Source: Cladocopium goreaui
Taxonomy: Eukaryota > Sar > Dinophyceae > Suessiales > Symbiodiniaceae
Assembly: GCA_947184155.2 (NCBI GenBank)
Contig: CAMXCT020000510.1
Location: forward strand, 1-64,000
Length of the DNA stretch: 64,000 bases
Direction of reading: 5' to 3'
Shown: piece after piece, positions 40,575 to 51,200 of the stretch
Layout of the letters: each line of letters starts with the position of its first letter
Position numbering within the stretch: position 1 is the first letter of the stretch
Translations under genes and position numbers: made by a program
Notes under the pieces: model-generated
The model's database searches: none
Told to the model about the DNA's origin: nothing
What the model saw: only the letters and a program-made list of their open reading frames with translations

Positions 40575-43500
40575 ATGGCTCAGCAACAGCAGCCACCTCA
40601 GCAACCAGGCACTCCACCAGCACCACAACAAGCACAAGGCAACGGTCCCAACATGTCCCAGATGGTTATGCAGATGATGGCCCAATTGACTCAGGGTCAG
40701 GCGCAGTTGAGCCAGGCAATGACCGAGGCTATGAACCAGCAGCTTCAGATCAACAGAAATGTTGAGAGATCTGTTGAGTACAAAGACAGATCAGAGTTGA
40801 AAGGCATACCAAAGCCTGACAAGTTCACTGGAGCATCAGGCACTTGGGATAGTTGGTGGTACAAGTTTAAGACATGGGTTGAAAGTTGCCACAAGAATGC
40901 TGTGAAGATTGTGGCACAAGTCGAGTCTCAGTGTGACAAAGAGATCACTGAGTCAAGTCTAGAAGTAGACTTTGATGAAGGCGCCGAGCTAGTTTCAGCT
41001 CAGGCCAGACAAGCCCTCATATCATTGACTGAGGGAGAAGCGTTGGAAATTGTCAAGAACACATCTCGTGGTAGCCACTTTGGCCTAGAAGCCATGAGAC
41101 GACTGTTGTGCAAATATGACCCTCAAAATCCTCAAGCCAATTCAGCCTTGTTGAAAAAGGTTCTGCATCCAAGTCAATGCAGTCTTGATAAGCTTCGAGA
41201 AGGTCTTGAGAGTTGGGAGAACTTGAAAAGAAAGTATGAAGACAGGAGAAAGAAACCACTTGAAGATGACATCTGCAGGAGTTGCTTGCAGCAGATGTGT
41301 CCCAACAAGTTGCAAGATCATTTGGACTTGCAGGCATCGAGATTGACGTCGTACGACCAGGTGAAAGCTGAAGTTTTGGCCTACCTTGAGAATGTCGAGA
41401 CCAGGAAAGAAGCAAAGTCAGGAGCCGTTCCCATGGATGTGGATTCCCTTGCTAAGGGTAAGGGAAAAGGAAATCAAGATAAAGGGAAAGGCAAAGGTAA
41501 GTCAAAAGGTAAAGACAAAGGTAAGAGTCAGTCTTCGTCTTGGTCAAACAATTCATACCACAAGGGTTCTTGGAACAATCAATCTTGGAATCAGCAGTCT
41601 TGGTATAAACAAAACACCAATGACTCCAAGAGCAAAGGAAAAGGCAAGAAAGGTCAAGACAAAGGTAAAGGTAAAGGTGATCAAGGCAAAGGTCGTAAAG
41701 TTGCTAATGTTGAGTCTGACACTTGGGCTCAAGAGCAACAACCTGCAGCATCATCTGGTGATCAACCTGAACCAGAGATCACTGCGCTGTTTGCCTTGGA
41801 AGACACTATGCCACCCAAGTCTGAAGCTCGAGATGAATCCTCTCGTCGTGGTCGAAGCCCAAGACGAGCAAACCTTCAGGCACCTTCAAGGAGCACTGTG
41901 ACCAGGAGCGCTATGGTGATGGCTCAGAGCGCTTTGGCATCAGCTTCTGGGTCTAACAAGGAGCTGTTTGGCAAGATGATTGCTCAGGCTGAGAGCGCCG
42001 TCAAAGAAGCTCAGGACAAAGGGCGTCAAGCAAATCAAGCTCTTAAGGAACGCCAAGAAGCCCTGGACAAGTTGAAGAAAGAGGCAGCCCAGCATCAGAA
42101 AGAGGCCAAAGAGGCAATGGCCAAAGTGAGGGCAGAAGGCCGTGCTGCTTCAGCACCGGCTGCACCCTCTCGTCGGATGCAAGCCGACCTTGATGCTGGG
42201 GTACATCCAAGAGCTGCCAAGAAGAAGGAGAAGGACAGGCAGAGAGCTGCCAGTCATCGAGCAGCCACTGCTGGACAAAGAGCATCCAGCTTCAAGCGCT
42301 ATGAGTTGGCCACCTTTGGACAGGCCAACCCCGACAAGTGGGACCAGGATGACATGGGAGATCGTCCTGAACCTCCCAAAGCAAGAAAGCTGGAACCTAA
42401 GCGCCATAGAGGAGGACATCACAGGTCTGAAAGACGAAGAGCAGATGAAGCAAGGAAGAAGGCCAATAAGGAAAAGATGAAAGAGATGAGTAAGGATGAG
42501 ATCCCACAATGGATCCATGATAAGTGTGAGATTTCCTCTGGGGAGAGCATTTCCTCTGAAGGATATGAGTTTGTCAGCAGACTTGAAAAGCTGAAAACCG
42601 ATCCTGAAGTCCTCAGCAAGTTGGACAACGTCTTGAAGGAAGCCTACGAGAAAGCCTATGGTGAAGTCCTTGACCTAGGATCTTCTGATGAGACAGATCC
42701 AGACGATTTGCCCTACAACCAGGAGCCAGCACCAGGCATGGAGGATGTGGTCGAGCATTGGCAGAATTCCTTTCGAAGACCCATTCCATTCAAGGAGTTG
42801 CATGAGAAGTGCAAAACTGTCTCCAACAAAGGGTATCCCTATGTGAAGTGCCAGTCATGTGGAAAGGCACTCAACTCCATGAGCGTTGCAAGCTTTTGGC
42901 AACATGTGGAGAACAAGCAATGCTATCCTCAGTATGCCCTGGAGTTTTGGAAGAAAGAACATCGTCAGGCAAAGGCAGAGAGAGAGGCACGAGAAGAAGG
43001 AGAATCATCCAAGAAGCGCCCCATGGATGATGCAGAGGCCAAAGATGAGAAAAAGCGCCAAGAGATCGCCAAGGATGAAGAGAAGAAGAAGCGCAAGCAG
43101 CATCTTGAGGAGCACTATGAGCGCTTCAGGCACCAGGGTAAAGATGATTTGAAGCCTGAAGTGAAGAAGATCCCCAAGAGGCCAGAGGAGAAAGAGGAAG
43201 AAGAAAAGAAAGAAGAAGAAGAGGCACCCAGAGCACCCATCGAGCTGAAGTCCAAATCCCCATCGAGAGCGCCTGAGGACAGCCGGGCTGATTCAGCCCA
43301 GGCGTCCAAGGGCAGGGGAAAGTTCAGCATGGGCACCAAGAGATTCCTGGAGAAGACGGCGCGTGATGCAGCCAACTACATGGAAAGAAAAGCCAGGAAG
43401 AAGAGGGAGAAAACGCCATCTCCCAAGCCCAGGGAGCACTCACCAGGAGGAGGAGTTCGATCAGACTCCAACCTCGACTTCCTGGGAAGTTTGGCATCTC

Positions 43501-43910
43501 CGGTGGATACCATTGTTTGGGCCACCGTTGACTCAGGGGCAGCAACCAGTTGCCTACCCAAGGAATTGGCACAGTCATTGGAGTTGGCTATGACACCTGT
43601 GGATGAGAAGCCGTTCACCAACGCATCAGGGCAGCCAGTCCAGGTGCATGGGGTGTGCAACCCTATGGTGACCATGGGTGAGAAAGGAGGCCCACAAGTC
43701 AAAGGTGTGGGACAATTCCGGGCAATGGATGTTGCAAAGCCATTGTTGTCTGTGTCCAAGCTGGTTGAGAAAGGCTGGACAGTAACCTTCGGCCCCAATG
43801 GATCGTTTCTGCAAAGGGGAGCCAAGAAGGTTCCAGTCACCATGACTGGAGGTGTTTTCAAGATAGCCATGGATTTTCATGGGCAGCCCACAGAAGGGTT
43901 GAAGGCGTAA
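40575..43910 (+). CDS. Copia Gag with C-terminal protease
   Basis: 1,111 residues from ATG 40575; unusually long for a copia Gag. The capsid-like part (about 40790-41400) begins PDKFTGASGTWDSWWYKF. A K/G-rich basic stretch follows (41450-41700, KGKGKGK type). A coiled-coil-prone charged region lies at about 41980-42130, and a C2HC zinc-finger-like motif (CQSCGK ... WQHVENKQC) near 42850-42930 stands in for the usual CCHC knuckle. A Lys/Glu-rich segment precedes the protease (about 43490-43880), whose active site reads TVDSGAATSCLP with the Asp codon at 43530; LLSVSKL lies downstream, as in copia proteases. The stop is at 43908. The next ORF is in the -1 frame, so Pol is probably made by frameshifting or a similar event. 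Confidence 0.9.
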   Translation: MAQQQQPPQQPGTPPAPQQAQGNGPNMSQMVMQMMAQLTQGQAQLSQAMTEAMNQQLQINRNVERSVEYKDRSELKGIPKPDKFTGASGTWDSWWYKFKTWVESCHKNAVKIVAQVESQCDKEITESSLEVDFDEGAELVSAQARQALISLTEGEALEIVKNTSRGSHFGLEAMRRLLCKYDPQNPQANSALLKKVLHPSQCSLDKLREGLESWENLKRKYEDRRKKPLEDDICRSCLQQMCPNKLQDHLDLQASRLTSYDQVKAEVLAYLENVETRKEAKSGAVPMDVDSLAKGKGKGNQDKGKGKGKSKGKDKGKSQSSSWSNNSYHKGSWNNQSWNQQSWYKQNTNDSKSKGKGKKGQDKGKGKGDQGKGRKVANVESDTWAQEQQPAASSGDQPEPEITALFALEDTMPPKSEARDESSRRGRSPRRANLQAPSRSTVTRSAMVMAQSALASASGSNKELFGKMIAQAESAVKEAQDKGRQANQALKERQEALDKLKKEAAQHQKEAKEAMAKVRAEGRAASAPAAPSRRMQADLDAGVHPRAAKKKEKDRQRAASHRAATAGQRASSFKRYELATFGQANPDKWDQDDMGDRPEPPKARKLEPKRHRGGHHRSERRRADEARKKANKEKMKEMSKDEIPQWIHDKCEISSGESISSEGYEFVSRLEKLKTDPEVLSKLDNVLKEAYEKAYGEVLDLGSSDETDPDDLPYNQEPAPGMEDVVEHWQNSFRRPIPFKELHEKCKTVSNKGYPYVKCQSCGKALNSMSVASFWQHVENKQCYPQYALEFWKKEHRQAKAEREAREEGESSKKRPMDDAEAKDEKKRQEIAKDEEKKKRKQHLEEHYERFRHQGKDDLKPEVKKIPKRPEEKEEEEKKEEEEAPRAPIELKSKSPSRAPEDSRADSAQASKGRGKFSMGTKRFLEKTARDAANYMERKARKKREKTPSPKPREHSPGGGVRSDSNLDFLGSLASPVDTIVWATVDSGAATSCLPKELAQSLELAMTPVDEKPFTNASGQPVQVHGVCNPMVTMGEKGGPQVKGVGQFRAMDVAKPLLSVSKLVEKGWTVTFGPNGSFLQRGAKKVPVTMTGGVFKIAMDFHGQPTEGLKA

Positions 43911-43915
43911 GTCCT

Positions 43916-46900
43916 GTGGAGACCACAGAGAGCGCAGGTAGTGGAGATGATGAACCGGGCAGTAGTAAGCTAGGTTCTCAAGCGCTACCAACTGCAGCAG
44001 CGCCGACGCAGAGAGAAAAAGAAGAGCATTTTGTCAGCCATTATCCTTTTAGGAGTTGGTGTGAACATTGCATTCGAGGTAAGGCAAAGGCAATGAGACA
44101 TGTCAAAGTAGATCATTCAGATGAGACAGTTCCTGTGATCTCAGCTGACTATTGTTTCATGAATTCAGTGGATGACACTGTCATCACAGAAGAAGTGCAG
44201 AAAAAGCATGCACCAGTTTTGATAGTACATGATCGATGGTCCAAGTTGACCTACGCACACGTTTTGCCGTACAAGGGTGTTACCCAAGGTCCTATTGGAT
44301 CTAAGTGTCTTTTGAATGACCTTAAGAAGTTTGGGTACCCCAAGATGGTCATGAGATATGACCCAGAGCCTGCACTCAACTCCGTAGTTGAGGCAGCCAA
44401 GAATGGTTTTGACAAACAGTTGGTTTTGGAAAAGGTTCCCAAAGGAGTCTCAGAATCCAAAGGGGAAATTGAAAGAGCAGTTCAAGCTATTGAATCTCAA
44501 TCCAGGACACTCAGAAGTGCCTTGGAGACAAGCTATGGAAGAAAGGTGCCAGACGACCACCCAGTTTTGACATGGTTGGTTGAACATGCTAGCACCACTT
44601 ACAATTTGTTTCACAGATCTTTGGAAGTCAAAGATGGAAAGACACCGTACTCTAGACACCGTGGTCGTGAGTGGAGAGTGTCACTACCACCGTTTGGGGA
44701 AACAATCGAATTCCTCAAAAGAGGTCACAAGTTTGAACAAAGATGGCACCAAGGAGTTTTCTTGGGAGTCAAAGACAATACCACTGAGAAGATAGTGGGA
44801 AATGCATCAGGTGTTTTCACTGTGCAAAGCATTCGACGCAAGAGTGCTGACGACAGATATGACGTCGAAACATTGATGTCAGTCACTGGGGTTCCTTGGG
44901 ATCCTCAAGCATCAAAAAGAGATGATGTTTTGCTTCCTCAGATTGTTGAGGGAGATCAGCAGCCACTGGCGCCATCAGTGCCAGTTGAGCCACCAAAGAA
45001 GTCGACAAGACGACTTTACATCACCAAACGTGATTTGGACAAATATGGCTACACCGCTGGTTGTGTCGCCTGTGATGCCACTAGAATTGGCAAGAGAGGC
45101 ACTGGAGTTCATCACACTCCAGCCTGCAGAGAAAGAATGGAACGCTTACTTCAAGCAGAAGAGGGCAACCTGAGAGTAGCCCAACATACGGCCAAGGTTG
45201 ATTCTGAAATCACTGGTCAGAAACAAGAAGTGTCCGAAGAAGGCACAAAGATCCTTTATGGATATTCCAGCGAGAGACCACAAGGAGTCCCTCAAGGTTT
45301 CAAGGTGTTTGCGCGCCTTGACAAGAATGCAAGGTATCTCAAGGGTACTATGCCAGAAGGTCCCAACTGGGACAACGTCTGGTGGAGAGTCACCAGAGAT
45401 TTCAAAACAGGAGACATTATCAAGTCTGAACCAATAGATCCTAGTTTAGGAGATGAAGTCATCAACGCGCCTTTGATTGATGACACAGATATTGTCACTG
45501 AACTGTGGTATTCAGCCACAGGGGAATCTGCGCCAAGTTTGCCAACAGCTGGACCTGCTATGGCCAGGCAGAGTCCTGCTACCGGACAAGCTGCAGATCC
45601 ACCTGCAGAAAGCGCAAGCGCAAGCACAGCCTCAGCCAAGAGGGCAGGAGGCGAGCAAGAAGAAAGAGCACACAAAAGGTTGGAAATGTCTCCAACCAAA
45701 GGTCAGAAAAGACCGGCAGACTCAGGAGGCGAAACGTCAAAGTCCAAGGACAGCCGAGCTGCTTCAGCTCAGGCGTCCAAGGGCACCAAAAGGCCACCTG
45801 AGAATGAGAGACCAGAAGACATGGATGACATAGACCAATGTCTTATGAACCTGATCATGGAAGATCGGGAGAAGTACCTTCAGTCCATTGCAGGTGAAGA
45901 AGAGCCAGTTTGTGAAGAGACAATTCCTCTTCCACCAGAACTGGAAGATGAAGCAGCCACATGGTATTATTATGATGATATCAGTGGAAAGATTTTAGAC
46001 AGCAAAGGTGTAGAACAAGCCAGAAAAGATGAGGTCGAAATCATTGAAAGTTTTCCAGTTTGGGAAAAGATTCCCAGACACAAGATGCCCAAAGGGGTAC
46101 GCACCATTGGAACACGATTGGTAGATGTCAACAAGCAGGATGAAGAGAATCCACTGTATAGAAGTAGGCTAGTCGCTCAAGAAGTCAAGAAGGGCTCAGG
46201 TTTTGACGAGTTCTTCGCAGCAATGCCAAGTTTGTCGGCTTTGAAGATGCTAGTTACAATAGCCGTCACGTTTCAGTTGCCAGACGCTGGAAAAGCTGTC
46301 AAGGAAGCCTATCGCAAGCGTAGACTTCTAGGATTTTTGGATGTGAAACGCGCCCACTTTTACTCAGATGCGACGCGTGAGATCTATGTGGAACTTCCTG
46401 CAGAAGCAAAGAAGCCTGGAGAAGATGCGGTAGGAAGATTGCTCAAGTCTTTGTATGGAACCAGAGACGCACCTCTCAACTGGGAGTTGCAAATACAGAA
46501 GGTTATGTTAGCCTTAGGATTCAAGCAAGGAAAAAGCAATCCGTGCATTTACTACCATGCAGGCCGAGACCTCAGAACTGTTGTACATGGAGATGATTTT
46601 ACAACAGCCGGAACATTTGATGACATCAAATGGCTTCACGAAGAGCTGTCGAAGAAGTGGAAATGTGTGGAACGTGGTATTTTAGGACCACCAGGAACAC
46701 CAAACACCATCCAGGACATCAGAGTCCTGAACAGAATTATCACATGGAAGGAGAATGGAATTTGGTGGGAACCAGATGCACGTCATGCAGAGTTGGTGAT
46801 TGATTTACTCGGCGATGGTCCCCGAGGAGCCAAAGTCAAGACACCACTTGCCAAGGGTTCAGTGGAAGACCTCAAGAACGCCACTGTTTTTCTCAATGAT

Positions 46901-47599
46901 GAAGAAGCAACCCAGTACAGATCAGTTGCAATGCGAGCAGCTTATTTGGCACAAGATCGACCAGATCTGCAAGTAGCGACAAGATCTTTAGCACAAGGGC
47001 TACAACGACCAACTACCAGCCACATGCTTATGCTCAAACGAGTTGCACGATACCTAAGGTATCGACCACGCATGGCACAATTCTTTCCTCATCAGAGCAA
47101 ACTCAGTCCATTTGTGATGTGGTCTGATGCTGACCACGCTGGTTGCGTGAAGACGAGGAAGAGCGTGTCAGGAGGCGTCCTGATGGCCGGAGGTTGTTGT
47201 ATCAAGACTTATTCTAAAGGACAAGGAGTTGTTAGTCTTTCGTCTGGAGAGAGTGAGTATTACGCTCTTGTGAGCGGTGCCAGCAATTTGCTGGGAGAAG
47301 TTTCAACCGCCAAAGACTGGGGTTTGCAACCCGAGAGTGAAGTTTTCATGGATGCAAGTGCAGGAATAGCAATGGGTTCTCGCAGAGGACTAGGCAAGGC
47401 CAAGCACGTGGATACTCAATACCATTGGGTACAAGACCGCGTTGCCAAGCGCTACTTTCGGCTGAAGAAGGTCGACGCTGGCGATATGCTTGCCGACGTC
47501 TTGACGAAACCCGTCATAGAGGAGAAGATGAACAAAGCCCTGCGGAATATGAACTTTCACTTTCTGGAAGGTGAGCATCACCTGACACTGAGAGCGTAG
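43916..47599 (+). CDS. Copia Pol: integrase, reverse transcriptase, RNase H
   Basis: About 1,227 residues. The first start-like codon is GTG 43916, but the frame is open further upstream past the Gag stop and has no early ATG, which favours production as a Gag-Pol fusion. Integrase: an H-C-C cluster (HYPFRSWCEHC) then the DDE triad at ISADYCFM (Asp 44147), RYDPEP (Asp 44360) and SKGEIER (Glu 44471). A Ser/Ala-rich acidic linker lies at 45480-45850. Reverse transcriptase: FLDVKRAHFYS (Asp 46340) and VVHGDDF (46583-46603), where the usual copia YVDD is HGDD. RNase H: WSDADHAG, SLSSGESEYYAL and KHVDTQYHWVQDRV. It is preceded by an insertion-free RT core and ends 97 bases before the 3' LTR. Confidence 0.92.
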   Translation: METTESAGSGDDEPGSSKLGSQALPTAAAPTQREKEEHFVSHYPFRSWCEHCIRGKAKAMRHVKVDHSDETVPVISADYCFMNSVDDTVITEEVQKKHAPVLIVHDRWSKLTYAHVLPYKGVTQGPIGSKCLLNDLKKFGYPKMVMRYDPEPALNSVVEAAKNGFDKQLVLEKVPKGVSESKGEIERAVQAIESQSRTLRSALETSYGRKVPDDHPVLTWLVEHASTTYNLFHRSLEVKDGKTPYSRHRGREWRVSLPPFGETIEFLKRGHKFEQRWHQGVFLGVKDNTTEKIVGNASGVFTVQSIRRKSADDRYDVETLMSVTGVPWDPQASKRDDVLLPQIVEGDQQPLAPSVPVEPPKKSTRRLYITKRDLDKYGYTAGCVACDATRIGKRGTGVHHTPACRERMERLLQAEEGNLRVAQHTAKVDSEITGQKQEVSEEGTKILYGYSSERPQGVPQGFKVFARLDKNARYLKGTMPEGPNWDNVWWRVTRDFKTGDIIKSEPIDPSLGDEVINAPLIDDTDIVTELWYSATGESAPSLPTAGPAMARQSPATGQAADPPAESASASTASAKRAGGEQEERAHKRLEMSPTKGQKRPADSGGETSKSKDSRAASAQASKGTKRPPENERPEDMDDIDQCLMNLIMEDREKYLQSIAGEEEPVCEETIPLPPELEDEAATWYYYDDISGKILDSKGVEQARKDEVEIIESFPVWEKIPRHKMPKGVRTIGTRLVDVNKQDEENPLYRSRLVAQEVKKGSGFDEFFAAMPSLSALKMLVTIAVTFQLPDAGKAVKEAYRKRRLLGFLDVKRAHFYSDATREIYVELPAEAKKPGEDAVGRLLKSLYGTRDAPLNWELQIQKVMLALGFKQGKSNPCIYYHAGRDLRTVVHGDDFTTAGTFDDIKWLHEELSKKWKCVERGILGPPGTPNTIQDIRVLNRIITWKENGIWWEPDARHAELVIDLLGDGPRGAKVKTPLAKGSVEDLKNATVFLNDEEATQYRSVAMRAAYLAQDRPDLQVATRSLAQGLQRPTTSHMLMLKRVARYLRYRPRMAQFFPHQSKLSPFVMWSDADHAGCVKTRKSVSGGVLMAGGCCIKTYSKGQGVVSLSSGESEYYALVSGASNLLGEVSTAKDWGLQPESEVFMDASAGIAMGSRRGLGKAKHVDTQYHWVQDRVAKRYFRLKKVDAGDMLADVLTKPVIEEKMNKALRNMNFHFLEGEHHLTLRA

Positions 47600-47696
47600 A
47601 TGGCTTGAGTCGTGGCTATGCTCCGCTGTACATATCAAAACTCGCCTAGTTCAAAACACTTGGACTCACCGTGCCTCCGAACAGGCTCGGGAGGCG

Positions 47697-47864
47697 TGAT
47701 CAGATATGTGTACAGTATAGGCCATGTTACATGTAGTACATATGTTTGTATATGTGCTGCAGCCATTTTAGTGCTTTCAGCTACCTTCGAGCTGACTGAG
47801 TGAAAAGGTGCTGATCAGTGCTCAGGAGTGTTCATCAGATTTAAGAGCCCAAATTCTCTGTTCA
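47697..47864 (+). repeat. 3' LTR of the copia element
   Basis: 168 bp, matching the 5' LTR with one visible substitution. A purine-rich tract (GGCTCGGGAGGCG) just before it is the likely plus-strand primer. It is followed by the target duplication GATAT. Confidence 0.93.
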
Positions 47865-48237
47865 GATATTTATTGATATATATTGATATATATATATATA
47901 TATATTGATATATATATTGATATATATATCTATTGATATATTATATTTTGATATATATATATTGATATATATATATTGATATATATTGATATATATTGAT
48001 ATATATTGATATATATGTTGATATATATTGATATATATTGATATATATTGATATATATTGATATATATTGATATATATATTGATATATATTGATATAATA
48101 TATTTTTATATACATATATATTGATTTATATTGATATATATTGATATATATTGATATAATATATTTTTGTATACATATATATTGATATATATTGATATAT
48201 ATTGTGATATATATATATATATTGATATATATTGATA
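47865..48237. repeat. ATTGATAT array, right of the copia element
   Basis: The continuation of the array at 39662-40179. Confidence 0.92.
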
Positions 48238-51200
48238 GTGCAGTTGCCATTGGGTGCCGTTGGTTCAAGACTTCACGGCGTGAAATTTCAGATGCCTCGG
48301 AGTCCATTTTTATGATGTCCGCATGATAAAATGATGCACAGTGATGGAGATAATGGCGCTGACCAAAGGCCCCATGACGCACAAGCAAACCGTGGACTTC
48401 TTTGAGCAGCCAGGGACTGATATTGCTGGTAGAATCTGAAGCGCTGATGACTGAGATGAGCATGAACTGCCACTGTAAGTGATTGGTAGTTTGATTTTTA
48501 TGTTTTTTTTACTATTTGTACCTGGGATGATTGATGATCCCCAATATTCCGATACTGTTTTTCCACTCTGGGGATGGAACCATATAAAAACCACCAGCCA
48601 CTTCAAAGAAACGTGTTAAGGCGAAGGTGCCAATGCTTGTTACGCTTGTTTGCAGTCTTTGACATCCAGTGCACAGCGGACCTGGCATGTTTGACTTCAA
48701 GTGTCAGTTCTCCCAGGCACAGCTACTTTGGCATGACAAAGGAAGATGTTGGCACCTGAGTGGTGGAAGAGACAGATCTGCAGTCGGAAGTTGCCAGTAG
48801 CCTATAGCATCTTGACTTTCCATGATTATTGAAAATTCCTGGTGCCATTGTGCAACTACTAGACGCACCAGGTATCACCAAACTAAGAATCAAATCAGTG
48901 CAACTGTTTCTATATTTGTCTTTTTGTTGGAAACTATTTTCTATGGAGGAAGCTCTCACATCCGGTAAGAGAATTTTCATCCAACCATAAATTCAGGACT
49001 TTGCGCGCTTAATACCCAGTTTGTGTGAGTGGGGTGGTGTGTCCGCAACTGTGGTGTTTGCTTTATGGTGTCTGTTGAAATTCAGTGGCCATACATAGTT
49101 TTGGTCATTTTGTTTGCCTGAGTACAGACGCTAAGAACAATTGCCTCTCAGATGAATCTCAGGTTTGGTTCTTTGAGCAGGGCACCATGCCCTGCCTGAC
49201 CCCTGAGGGGAAAATCATCTTGGAGCTCGGCTCTTATTCTCGTTGTGAAGTGGAGACTGAGTGAAGAGCACGGCACCTCGATGCTCCAAATTCTTCCAAG
49301 CCGCTCCTGAACATGTCCAGGTCTCCAGGGAGTATAGCTTGCAACCCTTATGGCAACGGGGGGGTGTATCCGGCCAGGAGCACAGGCTGAGTCATCCAGA
49401 AATATCTGAAATCATCCCCTCATCATATCCTATTATCTCGTGATTATTGGTTGAAGTTGACGACAGTGTCTCACCATGTCTCACCCATTTTTTGTACAAC
49501 CCAGTATCCCCAGCTGGCAACCATTGGCAACCCTTGCCGGCATGACGATGCGGGCAGTGTGGTGGGGCAAGGCCTTAAAGAAGTCTGGCTGTTTGGACAA
49601 ACTCCTCTCCACTGGGGTCGGATCCTTGAGCGGGATGAACTGTGGATGTAGGTCGGCTTCAAGAGCTTCCTCTGCGAGTGAGGTGAAGAGCCTCCATGTT
49701 TTCTCAGTTGACAATCCTCTTTGCAGACCAGCAGATCCTCGTTTTGTCGGGTTGGGTTTCCCAGAATGCAAAGATATTGCAACCAGTCACGGTAGGCAAC
49801 AGGCCTGATGATGATCTTCAGAAGGGTTGAAATCAGCAAGCAAATCATGACGTGGTCAACTTCATATCTGTGCTGTTAGAGATAAAACTGCGAAAAATGG
49901 CGCGCTATGTGAACTTCTCTTGGGCTTGATTTGGGGATGCAGATATGCGAGAGGTACTGTCTGTCGAAGAATGCAGACTGCGGAAACAAGTGCGTTTGGA
50001 CCCCAGGCTTGAATCTTCAAAGCTCCTGTGCCAGCCCTTTGCACGCTTTCGTTGACATCAACGGTATTCAAACCGTTGGTGTTGGTTCATTCACCCCTCC
50101 TAAGGTTTGGAAAGCTTCACCTGAGGAGAAAGTGGGAGTAATGGCAAAGAAGGGTGGTCGGCCAAGCGTGGTGGAGTACAGTGCATCTGGCCAGATTCAT
50201 GACATTTTCATGACATGTCGTCACTTGAAGTGATGCTTTTCTAGGCTTCGAGTCTACTTTCGTTTTAGGACGAACATGAAGGTTGGATCTCTGCACATGC
50301 GCATGGCTTTCGAACTGCTTGCTGACTCTTGCCTCCCGTGCTTGTGGTCCTTCTGGAGTGACCGTTCTTTGCAGCAAGTGTTGAGGTCTTTTGTGCACAA
50401 GAGGAGAGCCCATCAATCGGTCCAGTGTATATAAAAGACATCACAGCACAGTCTTTGACTTCAAAGTTCGCAGAATGAAAAGACCTCCGCATACCGTACA
50501 TACCAACTTTGTTTCCCTCATGACGATCACTCTGTCCAAATCTGTCCAAATCTGTCCAAGGGAAACATGTCGTGAACCCGCAGCCAAAGTCCTCGACATC
50601 GAGCTTCCCATGACAGGTGAACTAGACGATGCTCGGAAGACCCTGCGCGATTCCAATGGAAGACTTGTTTTTGGCGCCATGGCCCTCAGCAGTCCAGAGA
50701 TGTTCCGAGGGTTTATTTATGTTTATTTGTGTCCAGGCATGTGTCAACAATTCCAAACAGTCAACATGCGGGCGATAGAGAGAGAGAGAGAGAGAGTCAA
50801 CGTGTTGACATGTACCTCAGCTCCATATCAACCAAAAAGAGCCAAAAAACGCAGTCAGTTAGGCTTCACATGGCTGATCAAATTCGGAGCTTGGCTTATC
50901 CCGAGTCGCTTGGAACCGTCATCCAAGGCTGGCAACATTTGCAATCACTTTTTCTCCGTGGACTTCTTGACAGAAGTCGGGGCCTGAGCAGCTTCCAAGC
51001 GCAAATAACCCGCTTGGGCAATGTGGCTTGGGTGGTTGGGAAGTGCGATTTGGAGTCTGAAGAGTCGAAAGGCTGTCCCTCATCTAAAGGCGCCATAGCC
51101 TTTGCTCATGGCTAGTGATCTCTCAATCATTGAATATATATAAAGATACAATTAAAAGCAATTGGTATAATTTGCAGGTTCAAGCCCCTTGGAATTTCAA

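Larger units (their letters stand above)
40180..47864 (+). mobile_element. Ty1/copia LTR retrotransposon, apparently intact
   Basis: 7.7 kb bounded by 168-bp LTRs that start TGATCAG and end TTCA. The LTRs differ at one base that I can see (TTCTTTG against TTCTCTG). The 5-bp target duplication GATAT flanks it (40175-40179 and 47865-47869). The order is 5' LTR, primer-binding site, gag-protease ORF, then an integrase-RT-RNase H ORF in the -1 frame, and 3' LTR. Integrase before RT is the copia order. Both ORFs are open throughout, so insertion is probably recent. Confidence 0.95.

Noticed and set aside
42043..43991. Minus-strand frames opposite the copia genes
   Set aside because: They are shadows of well-supported plus-strand coding sequence, with no motif of their own.
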